Shown here in pieces: positions 1 through 9,373 of a stretch of DNA of 64,000 nucleotides (positions are counted from its first letter, which is position 1; every line of letters begins with the position of its first letter). The notes beneath the pieces are model-generated. The model ran no database searches and was not told where the DNA came from. It worked only from the letters and a program-made list of their open reading frames with translations. Made by a program: the position numbers and the translations under genes. This DNA is from Acidobacteriota bacterium (GTDB taxonomy: Bacteria > Acidobacteriota > Terriglobia > Terriglobales > Acidobacteriaceae): assembly GCA_018268755.1 (NCBI GenBank), contig JAFDVW010000012.1:1-64000 (forward strand), in the 5' to 3' direction.

Positions 1-1
1 C

Positions 2-2035
2 GAGCCCGGCGTGGGCAAGACCGCTATTGTGGAAGGCCTGGCGCAGCGCATCATCTCGGGCGATGTGCCGGAGATCCTCAAGAACAAGCGCGTCATCTCG
101 CTCGACCTGGGGGCGATGCTGGCCGGAGCGAAGTATCGCGGCGAGTTTGAAGACCGGCTGAAAGCGGTCCTAAAAGAAATCGAGGATTCGGCCGGGCAGG
201 TCATCCTCTTTATCGACGAGCTGCACACGATTGTGGGTGCGGGAGCCTCGGAAGGCGCGATTGATGCCTCCAACATGTTGAAGCCGGCGCTGGCCCGCGG
301 AGAGCTGCGCGCGATCGGCGCCACCACGCTCAATGAATATCGCAAGTACATCGAGAAGGACACGGCGCTCGAACGCCGCTTCCAGATCGTGTTCGTCGGC
401 GAGCCCAATGTCGAGGACACGATTTCCATTCTGCGCGGGCTGAAAGAGAAGTACGAAGTGCACCACGGCGTGCGCATTAAGGACTCCGCCATTGTCGCGG
501 CGGCGACCTTGTCGCACCGCTACATTTCGGACCGATTCCTTCCCGACAAGGCCATTGACCTGGTGGATGAGGCGGCTGCCTCGATCCGCATTCAGATTGA
601 TTCCTTGCCCACCGATATCGATCAACTGGAACGCCGCGCCACGCAACTGGAGATCGAGAAGCAGGCGCTGAAGAAGGAAAGCGACGTTAATTCCCAGGAG
701 CGGTTGGGGCTGATTGAAAAAGAGCTGGCCGAAATCCGCGAGAAGTCGAACACGCTGAAAGCCACGTGGAAGAAGGAAAAAGACGACATCGGCCGTTCGC
801 GCTCCCTGAAGGAAAAGATCGAGCAATTAAAGCTCGAAGAACAGACGGAAGAACGCAAAGGGAATTTGCAGCGCGTGGCGGAGATCCGCTATGGGCTGCT
901 GCGGCAGGCGGAACAGGAATTGGAGAAGCTGACGCAGGGAAATGCTTTAGCGGGCGGGGGCGCCCGCTCCACAGGTGCTCCACGGATGCTGAAAGAGGAA
1001 GTCGACGAAGAGGACATCGCGGCGATCGTCTCCAAGTGGACCGGCATTCCAGTCTCCAAGATGCTGGAGGGCGAGGTGAAGAAGCTCGTCCACATGGAAG
1101 AGCGGCTGCGGCAGCGCGTGGTGGGGCAGGAGACCGCGCTGGAGCGCGTCTCGAACGCCATTCGCCGCTCGCGCGCCGGGCTCAGCGATCCCAAGAAGCC
1201 GATTGGCAGCTTTATCTTCCTGGGGCCGACCGGCGTGGGCAAAACCGAGCTGGCGCGGGCGCTGGCGGAGTTCCTGTTTGACGACGAGCATGCGTTGCTG
1301 CGCATTGACATGTCGGAGTACATGGAGAAGCACGCCGTGTCTCGTTTGATCGGCGCGCCTCCGGGATATGTGGGCTACGAAGAGGGTGGACAGCTTACCG
1401 AGCAGGTACGGCGGCGTCCCTATTCGGTGGTGCTCTTCGACGAAATTGAGAAGGCGCATCCCGATGTGTTCAACGTCTTCCTGCAGATCATGGATGACGG
1501 CCGCCTCACCGACGGCAAAGGCCGCACCGTGGACTTTAAGAACACGGTGATCATCATGACCTCGAACCTGGGGGCGTCGTTCCTGCAGGCGGAGGGGCTC
1601 AGCTCAGAGAAGGGTTTTGAAGAGGCTTCGAAGCAGGTAATGAACGCGCTGCATGGGCACTTCAAGCCGGAGTTCCTGAACCGGGTGGACGATGTCATCA
1701 TCTTCCGGCCGCTGGGACGGGAGCAGCTGGTCAAGATCATCGAGCTGCGCCTGGAAGACGTGCGGCGTCTGCTGGCCGCGCGCAAGATTTCACTCGAGCT
1801 GACCGATGCGGCCAAAGACATGCTCTTCACCGAAGGGTATGACGTGAACTTTGGAGCGCGTCCGCTGAAACGGGCCATCCAGAAGCTGGTGCAGGACCCC
1901 TTGGCCCTGAAGATTCTGGACGGCGAAGTACTGCACGGCGACTACATCGTGGTCGACGCCGATCAAGCTGGCGGCAAACTTACCTTTGCCGTCAGCAAGC
2001 GGGTGGGAGAGAAGGAAGCGGCGAAGGCGAAGTAA
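2..2035 (+). CDS. clpB: ATP-dependent chaperone ClpB, 3' part (5' end outside window)
   Basis: Disaggregase of the Hsp100/AAA+ family that threads aggregated proteins through a hexameric pore, working with DnaK. The frame is open from base 2, so the gene starts upstream of the window. The visible part opens inside the first Walker A motif (EPGVGKT), followed by Walker B (LFIDELHT, about residue 68) and the first AAA+ core. A long charged coiled-coil middle domain lies at about residues 200-330, which separates ClpB from ClpA/ClpC. The second Walker A (GPTGVGKTE) is near residue 410, Walker B ([11 protein letters not shown]) near 480 and the sensor-2 GARPLKRAI near 620. Roughly 680 residues are visible against a usual ~860, so the N-domain is missing only because of the window edge. 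It converges on the restriction gene, with the two stop codons directly adjacent. Confidence 0.97.
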   Translation, partial: EPGVGKTAIVEGLAQRIISGDVPEILKNKRVISLDLGAMLAGAKYRGEFEDRLKAVLKEIEDSAGQVILFIDELHTIVGAGASEGAIDASNMLKPALARGELRAIGATTLNEYRKYIEKDTALERRFQIVFVGEPNVEDTISILRGLKEKYEVHHGVRIKDSAIVAAATLSHRYISDRFLPDKAIDLVDEAAASIRIQIDSLPTDIDQLERRATQLEIEKQALKKESDVNSQERLGLIEKELAEIREKSNTLKATWKKEKDDIGRSRSLKEKIEQLKLEEQTEERKGNLQRVAEIRYGLLRQAEQELEKLTQGNALAGGGARSTGAPRMLKEEVDEEDIAAIVSKWTGIPVSKMLEGEVKKLVHMEERLRQRVVGQETALERVSNAIRRSRAGLSDPKKPIGSFIFLGPTGVGKTELARALAEFLFDDEHALLRIDMSEYMEKHAVSRLIGAPPGYVGYEEGGQLTEQVRRRPYSVVLFDEIEKAHPDVFNVFLQIMDDGRLTDGKGRTVDFKNTVIIMTSNLGASFLQAEGLSSEKGFEEASKQVMNALHGHFKPEFLNRVDDVIIFRPLGREQLVKIIELRLEDVRRLLAARKISLELTDAAKDMLFTEGYDVNFGARPLKRAIQKLVQDPLALKILDGEVLHGDYIVVDADQAGGKLTFAVSKRVGEKEAAKAK

Positions 2036-5000
2036 TCAATCGCGGACGGACGCAGCGCTCAGTAGTGCGCTGATATCGGTTGTCTTTTTGGTTAGACGGT
2101 ATAACCATCGTCCATACGATCCTTCGGCGTTGACTGCCGCGACCCAACGTTCAGCGGCTTCGCGCTTTACCTCTTCCAGCGGATCGTAGCCCTTCGTTTC
2201 CAAGATCATGTGCACTGGTGACTCGCTCTTGAGGCGGATGACGAAGTCCGGCATGTAGTCGTGGGGCTGGCCGTTGTGGAGGTAGGGAATGGCGAATCCC
2301 AACCCTGCATTTTTGACGAATGAAACCACCGAGGGATGCTTGTCGATGTAGTAAGCGGCCGATTGCTCCCACCGTTTGGTGTCGGGCACGACGTAGTTTA
2401 CGTGGCTGCGCATGATTTCGAAGGCTTCGCGGCTGGTCCAGTAATCTACCTCTGCGGTGGAACCTTCGCGCCGGGACTTCTCATAGAGCGGAATTTCCGG
2501 GGCTTCGCCCTGCGATGTATCCGGACGAATCGCTTCCAGCAAGCGCTCGACCAACCAGCCGTAGTAGGGCGCGAGAAAAAGATCGATCAGCTCGGCGGGC
2601 GGGCGTACTTCTACTTTCTGCTGGAGATATCGTTGAACAATCTCGAGCAACTGGGGGAACAACGCGTGCCCCGGAACTTCGCAGTGCGGCTGCGCTACGT
2701 ACATGCGAGTAATGGCGCTGGCCAAATCGAAGATCAGTTCCTGTTGCCGGCGTTGCCGGCGAAATTCCTTGAGGTTTACATCCACAAGGTATCCTGGGCC
2801 GCTCAAAGTCAACTTGCCCGCGGTGTTGATGTGCAGCCCTTTGGTCTGCGCTTCCGGCGGGATCTTTTCGGGGGTGAGGACAAAGGTCGGGACGACTGCC
2901 CAATCCACCGTGATCTTGTTGCGGATGGCCTGAGTGTAACCCTCGACACGCGGGAACTTGATTTCCAGATCGGCGCGTTGGGGTAGCGCGTGGACGTGGA
3001 AGCGCTTGACGCGCGGCGAGGGTGTAGCCGTCTGGCTGGCTTTGAATGGAATGACTTCGAATGGCACGCCTAAGACCTGTGAGACTTCTTCGGTGAACTT
3101 GTTATCCGGCCCCAATTCATAGCTTGCCCGCCGTAGGCCGCGACCGACAACCTGTTCACACAGCAGTTGCGACATAAATGGACGCAGGCCGATGATGTGA
3201 GTGACGGTGTTGCAGTCCCAGCCTTCGGTCAACATGCCAACGCTGACGATGCAGCGAATGTCGCGCCCCGGTGGATGCTTGGGGCGTTCCAGCTTGCCGG
3301 CCAATTCTTCAAAGCCGTCGGGATAGATCTCTCGGCCCTGGCTGTCTCGCGGCCAATCCGTCTTGCCGACCGTGTCTAGGGTAAGGCGCATCCAGCGCGA
3401 TTCGTCGCTCTTGGCCTCGCCGGTATCGGTTTCGTGGACCACTTTCGTGTCCACTCGTATGGTGTAGACGTTTCCCTCGCGATTGCGGAAGCCTTCGATT
3501 TTGGACGTCGGTATCCCGACAGGCTTCTTATCATCGGCCAGCCATTCATAGAAGACCTTGGCGATGCTGGTATTTTTGCAGACAAGGATAAACACGGGAG
3601 GCCGCGGGCTGCCGTCCTGCTCCCATTCCTGGCGCTTTTTCTCCCACTCGCCGCCAAGAATGGCAATGGGGTGATGGGCATACTTAAGAACCGCCTCAGG
3701 CTTGACCGTTCCCTTTCTGCCCCCACGCTCGGCCGGCGTCAACTTCTGCTCCATCATCCATTTCCAGATGTTGAAGTAGGCGGCGCGTTCATCGCCCATG
3801 GTGTCGCGCACGGCGAGCTGGGGAATTTTCACCAGGCCGGACTCGATGGCGTCGATCAGGCCGAAATCGCTGACCACCCAGGGGAACGACTTGTTGGTTT
3901 CCTGCCCAACGCGACCCAGAAAATACGGCGTAGCAGATAGGTCCACGCACAGGTTGATGCCGCGCAGTTTCTGGACTTTGTCGAGACCATCTATCCAGAC
4001 CGTGGCTTCCTTGAAGAACTCGTCCGCATCCTCATCGACGGTATCTTCTTCGTCGGGATCGGGTTCATCGCGGCGGATGCGGTAGGCATGGTGGGCCTCG
4101 TCGTTCAGCACGAGAATGTTCTGTTTGCCCCCAACTTCACGCCCCAGGACCCGGTTGATCAGTGAGGTATCGCTCTCTACGTAGCGGGTGGTGCGGACTT
4201 TGATCTTCTTGAGGTTGCCTTCCGCGTCCTTGATTTCTTCGGCGACGTCCAGCATCCCGGCGGCGACTTGTTTCTCGTAGTCCTTGAAACTCAAGTAGCG
4301 ACTCCCGCGAGCAGTGGTCGTTTTGGCAGCGATGTTGATGGTCTCGGTAGTTGTGACTGGCACCCCCGCCTTCATGACCTTGCTGCCTACCCCGCCGGAC
4401 TGGGGCGTCTGCGGTTCGAAGACATGCCAGTTAGTGACCAGAACCGGGCCTTGCGTGAGCGAAGGCATAAGGTGAGGGGGAACCAGGTCGCGGGTGCGGT
4501 AGATGCTGGCGTCGCCGTTCTTGGGATCCAGTTCGGCGAGGCGGCGGCGGATGGTCACGTTGGGGCAAATCACCAGGACCACGTCAGAAAAGCGCGCGTC
4601 ACTGCGATTGTTGACTTTGTTGAGAATGCTCCACGCGGCCAGCATGGCCATGACCGTGGTCTTGCCGCTGCCGGTGGCCATTTTGCAGGCATAGCGCTGA
4701 AAACCGGTGTAGCCTTGGGCTTTGCGGTCGTCACTGGGTTCGTCGCGCGGCACCGCGATGCCTTGCAGGAAATCGGCGCGGGCTTCGGTGAGGAAGATGA
4801 TCGAGAGCGCAGCTTCCAGTTGGGCGAAAAACAGTCGCTGCTCTCGTCCTTCGCGGATCCACCAGGTAATGAGATCGAGTGTGGTGCGGCTTACGCCGGG
4901 ATAACCTTGCTTCTGCCAGATCTCCAGCCGCTCGCGTACCAGGTTGACCATCACCAGTTCATAGCCGGTGGGATATTCCTGCGAGGGGCGCAGCAGTTTT

Positions 5001-5164
5001 TCGTCAGTCTGCCAGGGCTGCTTCTGATCGCGAGGCGGGAAGATGACCGAGGGGCGGCGGCCGTCTTTAAGCTGCGGCGTCTCGCCCTCCTGGATGTACC
5101 AGTAGCGCTGTGGTTTCTCGAAGGGCGAGTTCTGGATCGGTTCCTGGACTTCGAAGCTGCTCAT
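2036..5164 (-). CDS. Restriction endonuclease: superfamily 2 helicase fused to PD-(D/E)XK nuclease (Res-like)
   Basis: Likely the cleavage subunit of a type III-like restriction-modification system; it would translocate or signal along DNA with ATP and cut sites not methylated by the partner at 5527-8370. The 1042-residue protein has Walker A ATGSGKTT at about 163-170, a DEAH box (LNDEAHHAY) near 355, motif III-like DLSATP near 408, and helicase motifs V/VI (EGWDC, then QVVGRGLRR) near 660-695. The C-terminus carries PDFVIRL ... ILETKGY around 972-993, matching the PD-(D/E)XK pattern of type III Res nucleases. The architecture resembles the family catalogued as BPTD_3080 restriction endonucleases (from memory). 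The methyltransferase gene lies upstream on the same strand across a 362-bp repeat-filled gap. Start ATG at 5164. All catalytic motifs look intact. Confidence 0.9.
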   Translation of the reverse strand: MSSFEVQEPIQNSPFEKPQRYWYIQEGETPQLKDGRRPSVIFPPRDQKQPWQTDEKLLRPSQEYPTGYELVMVNLVRERLEIWQKQGYPGVSRTTLDLITWWIREGREQRLFFAQLEAALSIIFLTEARADFLQGIAVPRDEPSDDRKAQGYTGFQRYACKMATGSGKTTVMAMLAAWSILNKVNNRSDARFSDVVLVICPNVTIRRRLAELDPKNGDASIYRTRDLVPPHLMPSLTQGPVLVTNWHVFEPQTPQSGGVGSKVMKAGVPVTTTETINIAAKTTTARGSRYLSFKDYEKQVAAGMLDVAEEIKDAEGNLKKIKVRTTRYVESDTSLINRVLGREVGGKQNILVLNDEAHHAYRIRRDEPDPDEEDTVDEDADEFFKEATVWIDGLDKVQKLRGINLCVDLSATPYFLGRVGQETNKSFPWVVSDFGLIDAIESGLVKIPQLAVRDTMGDERAAYFNIWKWMMEQKLTPAERGGRKGTVKPEAVLKYAHHPIAILGGEWEKKRQEWEQDGSPRPPVFILVCKNTSIAKVFYEWLADDKKPVGIPTSKIEGFRNREGNVYTIRVDTKVVHETDTGEAKSDESRWMRLTLDTVGKTDWPRDSQGREIYPDGFEELAGKLERPKHPPGRDIRCIVSVGMLTEGWDCNTVTHIIGLRPFMSQLLCEQVVGRGLRRASYELGPDNKFTEEVSQVLGVPFEVIPFKASQTATPSPRVKRFHVHALPQRADLEIKFPRVEGYTQAIRNKITVDWAVVPTFVLTPEKIPPEAQTKGLHINTAGKLTLSGPGYLVDVNLKEFRRQRRQQELIFDLASAITRMYVAQPHCEVPGHALFPQLLEIVQRYLQQKVEVRPPAELIDLFLAPYYGWLVERLLEAIRPDTSQGEAPEIPLYEKSRREGSTAEVDYWTSREAFEIMRSHVNYVVPDTKRWEQSAAYYIDKHPSVVSFVKNAGLGFAIPYLHNGQPHDYMPDFVIRLKSESPVHMILETKGYDPLEEVKREAAERWVAAVNAEGSYGRWLYRLTKKTTDISALLSAASVRD

Positions 5165-5173
5165 GTCGCCTCA

Positions 5174-5227
5174 GCGGCTAAAGCCGCACAAATGTTGCGC
5201 CGTTTTGCGGTGGGGCTGAAGCCCCAC
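5174..5227. repeat. Two short GC hairpins of a dispersed family
   Basis: Two perfect inverted repeats stand 22 bases apart just upstream of the restriction gene: GCGGCTAAAGCCGC (5174-5187) and GTGGGGCTGAAGCCCCAC (5210-5227). Both have the form stem-GC(T/C)(A/G)AAGC-stem. A third member, at 62653-62672, lies between secD and secF. They read as a dispersed REP-like family rather than as terminators, because no T-tract follows. Confidence 0.6.
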
Positions 5228-5249
5228 CCTGATACGAAGCCTTATGTTT

Positions 5250-5475
5250 TGTCATCCTGAGCGAAGTAGCTGTTGCGCGTAGCGCAGCAGCTACGTAGTC
5301 GAAGGACCCCGGTGAAGCGTCCATCCTAGTTGGCGTCGCAGGGAATTCTCACCGTGCTGTGGACGTGGGACCGTGAGAATGCCTTGCGAGGCCCGTGCCG
5401 CTGCCAACTGGCATGGGGTCCTTCGACTCCGCAGGAACTTCGCTTCGCGAACTTCCTGCTCCGCTCAGGATGACA
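5250..5475. repeat. Large inverted repeat, two ~61-bp arms, in the methyltransferase-restriction gap
   Basis: The left arm starts TGTCATCCTGAGCGAAG and ends TCGAAGGACCCC (5250-5310). The right arm is its approximate reverse complement, GGGGTCCTTCGA ... CGCTCAGGATGACA (5415-5475). The ends match almost perfectly while the arm centres differ. The element fills most of the 362-bp space between the methyltransferase and nuclease genes; no open frame in it looks coding. A degenerate relative with the same end signature is at 48597-48740. It could fold into a long hairpin in a read-through transcript, or be a remnant of a small non-autonomous mobile repeat. Confidence 0.7.
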
Positions 5476-5495
5476 ATTTGGGAAAAGATCGCGGC

Positions 5496-5515
5496 GGCAC
5501 GACTTAAGTCGTGCC
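5496..5515. repeat. Perfect 20-bp palindrome downstream of the methyltransferase
   Basis: GGCACGACTTAAGTCGTGCC is a perfect palindrome with no loop, 11 bases past the methyltransferase stop codon. It is followed on the minus strand by the large inverted repeat. It may slow or end transcription, or may be another dispersed palindromic unit; there is no T-tract to mark it as a standard terminator. Confidence 0.5.
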
Positions 5516-5526
5516 CTTCCCGATTG

Positions 5527-8370
5527 CTATTTCGACTCGCTTAACTTCTTCACAATCAACAACTCATTTCCCCGTTCATCAATTACCTTCACCGCGATCT
5601 TCCCCAGCTCGCCTGCTTCAAACGGCGCGCTCACTGTTCCCGACAAATGGTCCCAGACGGTTTCTTCGTAGTCGCCGCGCAGGGCTTTCTTCAGATTTTC
5701 CCAGGCGCCGGTTTTGGGGAAGAATGCCTGCGACACGTGGAAGCACAACTCGTTGTAATTGGTATCGAGGAACCAGGCGGGGACTTCGTCGCCGCGGCGG
5801 TGCAGCACTTCCATGGTCGTCGGATCAAAGACGTCCAAGCCCAGCAACTCGACTTCGTACTTGCCGTCTTTCCGCTTGCGCACCACTGCCTCGGGCATAC
5901 CGCAGACGCTGAAGACCTGGCTGGAGCGCATGTTCTTGAGCAGGTCGCCCATCATCAGATCGGGCGTGGCCTGCACATAAGTGGCGGGGATGCCGACCAC
6001 CTGGTCGCATTTCTCGATCAGCTCGCGGGCGTTGGGCTGGATGGCGAAGCCGGTGACGTACAGGTGGGTGTAGCTTTTGGCGTAAGCTTCGCGCGCGGCG
6101 TTGTAGACCAGGCCTTCGTTGACCGCGCCATTCTCCGGGCCGAAGACGAAGGCCACGGGCTGAGCGGAGAGCGGTAGAGCTAGTCCGTTCTTCTCACGCG
6201 CTTCCTGGACGGCGTCTTCGAGCGATGGCTTTTGGCCGGGAGCGGTGGCATCTACCAGCGCTTCGGCTGAGAGGGACAAGCTCTTGGCCGGAGGGCGGAC
6301 GTTTTTGAGCGTGACCGTGCGGTTGCCTTCCAGGCGCAAAACGGGAGACTTGCGCAAAACCTCTATCATCCGGTCTACAAAGCTAACGTCGGAAGCCTGT
6401 GTGGGGCGGACGCCCTCGTCCGCCTTGCCGGAAACCGCCTCAACATCCATCGGCGTCGGAATCGTCGCCTCAAAACAAAACCGTCCCGTAATGCGCGTGA
6501 CTTTGTTATCCACCTCCGGGCGGTCCACCAATACTTCTTCCGCCGGCGGCTCGTTGTTGGCGATGGATTTGAGGGTGACGTGGGGCACGATGCCGCCGAC
6601 TTCTTCGCCTTTGTTGTTCTGCTTGCGGACGTAGGTGAAGCCACCCACCGGGCCGCGGGCTTCGTCCTTGAGTTCGTACCAGGGAAAGGTGGCGGTCAGC
6701 AGGCGCTGGCGGGCGAGCGCCAGCGGGACGCGGCTGGTGTCAATGGTGATCCAGCGCCGTCCCCACTGCTCGGCGACGTAGGCGGTGGTGCCGCTGCCGC
6801 AGGTGGGATCGAGGACGAGGTCGCCGGGGTCGGTGGTCATGAGCAGGCAGCGTTGGGCCGCCTTCGTTGAGGTCTGTACCACGTATAGCTGCGGATCGGA
6901 AAAACCGCTCACAACCGTATCAGGCCAGACTGCGGTGATGGGCGTCACCGGAAAGTCGTCCAAATAATTGACGAATCGAAGCGACTTTCCGATAACGATA
7001 AACCGTTTCCGTTCCGCGAGGCGCTGCATGCCTGCGGGCGTTGTGGAAAAATGCTTGCCAGTTTTGGGGCGAAACGGTCGCCCATCGAAAGTGAACGGAT
7101 CGGTATTGCCGCTGTCCCCGGCGCCCTCAGCGAGCTTGTGACGAAAGATTCTCGCTCCAGAAGGCAGAGCGTCAACACCATCAACTTCAGCCCGCGTCAT
7201 TCGCCTCCTTGCTCCATCCGCTAGTTCAATCCATAAGTCCTGACCGACGAAAGCACTCGTTTCCAATTTAGATATGTGCAGCTGTCTATATTTGACAGTC
7301 GAGATTTCCTTGGCATACCAACAGATGTAGTCGTAGTTCGACGGTAGAACACCACTTGCCTGATAGCCTGTTTTCTTGAAGGCTATCAATCCAAGAAAAT
7401 TCTTCGAACCAAAAACCTCGTCCATAATCTCGCGTATCTCATGCTGATGCTCATCGCTAATCTGCACAAACACGCTTCCACTCGGGCTCAGCAGCTCCCG
7501 CGCCAGCAGCAGCCGGTCGCGCAAATACGTCAGATAGGAGTGCAGCCCCAGCTCCCAGGTGTCGCGATAGGCCTGCACCATCTCCGGCTCGCGGGTCATG
7601 TCCTCGTCGTCGTTGTGACTGACGTCGCGCTTGCGCACGAAGGGTTGGAAATTCGAGCCGAACTTCACCCCATAGGGCGGGTCCATGTAGATCATCTGCA
7701 CCTGGCCGCCCAGCTTTTCGTAGTGCAGCAGCGAGTTCATCACCACCAGCGAGTCGCCCAGAATCATGCGGTTGACCCACGGGTCGGGATACTCATAGGC
7801 GCGCATCACCTGGTCGGCGATGGAGTGCCGGGGATCGCCGAACATCTCGAACATATCCGTTTGCTTGTCGCGCTTGTGGCCCTTGAGAGTTTCAAGGATC
7901 GCCTGGGTGGAGAGCCGCTCGTGGATGAACAGCGGCAGCGTGGGCACATCGAAAGAAATGCGCTCGGCCTTGCCCGACCAGTTGAGGAAGGGCTTGCTCA
8001 TGGCCTTGAGTTCGCCGACCGCCTTTTGCGCCGCGTTCACCGCCTGCTTGAGTTCGGCGAGAGATTCCGGCGTGAGCGTTTTGGGATCGGCGGTAGCCAG
8101 CGCCTTTTGCGCCTGCGTCAGGTTGCTCTCGGCCATGGCCAAGTGGACTTCGCCGCGCTCGCGCCCCGGATTCTGGCCGTCCCACTCGAGGGCGGGGGCG
8201 AGAGAGTCGTCGTAGCGATACTTCTGCGGCGGGAGCTTTTTCTTGAATTGCGCCTGCGTGCCGACTTCGGGGCGCATCAGGCTTTCGGATTCAGGGTGCT
8301 TATAGCTCTCGGCGGGCTTAGGTAGCTTGTTTCCCTTGGATTTCTTTCCCGCAGTCTTGCCTCGCGGCAT
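5527..8370 (-). CDS. Site-specific DNA methyltransferase, beta class (type III Mod-like)
   Basis: Probable modification subunit partnered with the helicase-nuclease at 2036-5164; it should methylate an exocyclic amino group of adenine or cytosine. The catalytic DPPY (MDPPYGVKF, about residue 230) comes before the AdoMet-binding motif I (LDPTCGSGTT, about 522), the order that defines the beta class used by type III Mod enzymes. A substrate-recognition region of nearly 300 residues lies between them. About 370 residues follow motif I, longer than a standard Mod; this tail carries no motif I recognise. A GTG at 8382 opens the frame, but it overlaps the AGGAG sequence, so ATG at 8370 (AGGAG about 11 bases upstream) is preferred. 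The N-terminus is Lys/Pro-rich. Both enzyme genes look intact. Confidence 0.9.
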   Translation of the reverse strand: MPRGKTAGKKSKGNKLPKPAESYKHPESESLMRPEVGTQAQFKKKLPPQKYRYDDSLAPALEWDGQNPGRERGEVHLAMAESNLTQAQKALATADPKTLTPESLAELKQAVNAAQKAVGELKAMSKPFLNWSGKAERISFDVPTLPLFIHERLSTQAILETLKGHKRDKQTDMFEMFGDPRHSIADQVMRAYEYPDPWVNRMILGDSLVVMNSLLHYEKLGGQVQMIYMDPPYGVKFGSNFQPFVRKRDVSHNDDEDMTREPEMVQAYRDTWELGLHSYLTYLRDRLLLARELLSPSGSVFVQISDEHQHEIREIMDEVFGSKNFLGLIAFKKTGYQASGVLPSNYDYICWYAKEISTVKYRQLHISKLETSAFVGQDLWIELADGARRRMTRAEVDGVDALPSGARIFRHKLAEGAGDSGNTDPFTFDGRPFRPKTGKHFSTTPAGMQRLAERKRFIVIGKSLRFVNYLDDFPVTPITAVWPDTVVSGFSDPQLYVVQTSTKAAQRCLLMTTDPGDLVLDPTCGSGTTAYVAEQWGRRWITIDTSRVPLALARQRLLTATFPWYELKDEARGPVGGFTYVRKQNNKGEEVGGIVPHVTLKSIANNEPPAEEVLVDRPEVDNKVTRITGRFCFEATIPTPMDVEAVSGKADEGVRPTQASDVSFVDRMIEVLRKSPVLRLEGNRTVTLKNVRPPAKSLSLSAEALVDATAPGQKPSLEDAVQEAREKNGLALPLSAQPVAFVFGPENGAVNEGLVYNAAREAYAKSYTHLYVTGFAIQPNARELIEKCDQVVGIPATYVQATPDLMMGDLLKNMRSSQVFSVCGMPEAVVRKRKDGKYEVELLGLDVFDPTTMEVLHRRGDEVPAWFLDTNYNELCFHVSQAFFPKTGAWENLKKALRGDYEETVWDHLSGTVSAPFEAGELGKIAVKVIDERGNELLIVKKLSESK

Positions 8371-8441
8371 TCGGTTGTCCACTCCTGGGTGTGATGGAAC
8401 GACAGGGCCGTCTGCGGAGAAAGTATATACGATAAAAATAA

Positions 8442-8524
8442 ATGGCCACGGGTTTCACGGAGTAGCAGGGATCGAGAAATACAGTGCTAGGAAATATCCG
8501 CGAGAATCCGTGTGATCCGTGGCC
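8442..8524. repeat. ~83-bp inverted-repeat element, copy 1
   Basis: Starts ATGGCCACGGGTTTCACGG and ends AATCCGTGTGATCCGTGGCC, so its ends are near-perfect inverted repeats of each other. A second copy in the same orientation is at 9824-9906 and shares the internal block AAATATCCGCGAGAATCCGTG. The size and end structure resemble a REP/MITE-type element. The two copies bracket the membrane-protein gene and the VapBC pair. Confidence 0.75.
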
Positions 8525-8577
8525 GAATTCCTCCATGCCTAGGTAGGGGCTATTCGCGTTCCCTGGTTGTTCAATAA

Positions 8578-8979
8578 CTAGCCAAGCTGTTCCCCCACAT
8601 CTTCCTGCCACAGATACCAGATGATTCCTACGCGGACGATGGCTCCCAGGCCGGTCCAGAGCAGGGACCAGCGAAAGTCGACGGCGGCGGCGGAGAGGCT
8701 GGGGACGAGCATGACGAATCCTACAAAGGCTACGGCCAGAGCGCCCCAGCGGGCCCAACGGTAAAGCCGGAGTAGGCCCCAGCCAAGCAAGGCCCCAACT
8801 GCGGCGGCCAGCAGAAACATATAAGGTCCGGCCAGCTCCAAACCGAAAAGCAGCGGTGCGCCCAACGTCAGGGAGACGATGCCGGGGGAGAGCAGCAGAA
8901 GCGCGCCCAGTCCGCCGAGATACGCGGCGGCCAGAAAGAAGAGCGCGGCAATGACGGTGACGCCAGCAGGACGATCCAT
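8578..8979 (-). CDS. Small four-helix membrane protein of unknown function
   Basis: A 133-residue protein made almost entirely of hydrophobic stretches, with about four membrane segments (residues ~5-30, 45-65, 75-95 and 105-125) joined by short Arg-containing loops (LLRLYRWARWG). No catalytic motif is visible. The first 35 residues are rich in Ala, Gly and Leu and may act as an uncleaved signal anchor. It stands alone on the minus strand between two copies of the 83-bp repeat, next to the divergent toxin-antitoxin pair. Start ATG at 8979. I do not recognise a family; it is likely a real gene because the hydrophobic pattern is coherent along its whole length. Confidence 0.65.
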   Translation of the reverse strand: MDRPAGVTVIAALFFLAAAYLGGLGALLLLSPGIVSLTLGAPLLFGLELAGPYMFLLAAAVGALLGWGLLRLYRWARWGALAVAFVGFVMLVPSLSAAAVDFRWSLLWTGLGAIVRVGIIWYLWQEDVGEQLG

Positions 8980-9086
8980 AAAGACGATTCAAAGGGGCCG
9001 GCAACAAGCTGCGGTTATTCTATTGCTTTTATCCTTCCTATGTGAATCGTCCAGACGTTGGATCATGTACAAATAAATCAATAAGA

Positions 9087-9120
9087 TATAATACGCGAAA
9101 ATCGTGTTACACTATTTTCG
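9087..9120 (+). promoter_or_regulatory. Promoter -10 and operator-like inverted repeat of the VapBC pair
   Basis: A consensus -10 box TATAAT (9087-9092) is followed at once by an inverted repeat CGAAAAT-11 nt-ATTTTCG (9096-9102 / 9114-9120). The antitoxin ATG is at 9125. Ribbon-helix-helix antitoxins usually repress their own promoter by binding such repeats, so autoregulation is the natural reading. No good -35 box is visible. Confidence 0.5.
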
Positions 9121-9124
9121 TGTT

Positions 9125-9373
9125 ATGAAAACGAAGCTCCGCAATATCACCCTTACGCTGGAAGAAACGGTCGCTAAGTGGGCCCGCTTGGAAGCGGCCC
9201 GCCAGGACACCAGCGTCTCGCGCCTGCTGGCCGATATCCTGAAAGAACGCATGGAGAGCGACGGCCAGTATGCCAGGGCGATGCGCCGCGCACTGGCACG
9301 TGAACCCTTCCTGGAAACCGATGGTCAATATCTCTCTCGCGAGCAGACCCATGAGCGCTCTCATCTTCGTTGA
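9125..9373 (+). CDS. Ribbon-helix-helix antitoxin (VapB-like)
   Basis: An 82-residue protein whose N-terminal 45 residues (KLRNITLTLEE, then EAARQDTSVSRLLADILKER) fit the ribbon-helix-helix fold of antitoxins that bind operator DNA as dimers; the tail would wrap the toxin. ATG at 9125 is chosen over an upstream in-frame start because it sits just after the operator-like repeat and starts the beta-strand directly. Its last 23 bases overlap the PIN-domain toxin gene, typical of toxin-antitoxin pairs. Expected role: neutralise the toxin by direct binding and repress the promoter. Confidence 0.85.
   Translation: MKTKLRNITLTLEETVAKWARLEAARQDTSVSRLLADILKERMESDGQYARAMRRALAREPFLETDGQYLSREQTHERSHLR

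Noticed and set aside
4268..5260. A 330-codon plus-strand frame opposite the restriction helicase
   Set aside because: Antisense to a gene with intact helicase motifs; no recognisable domain.
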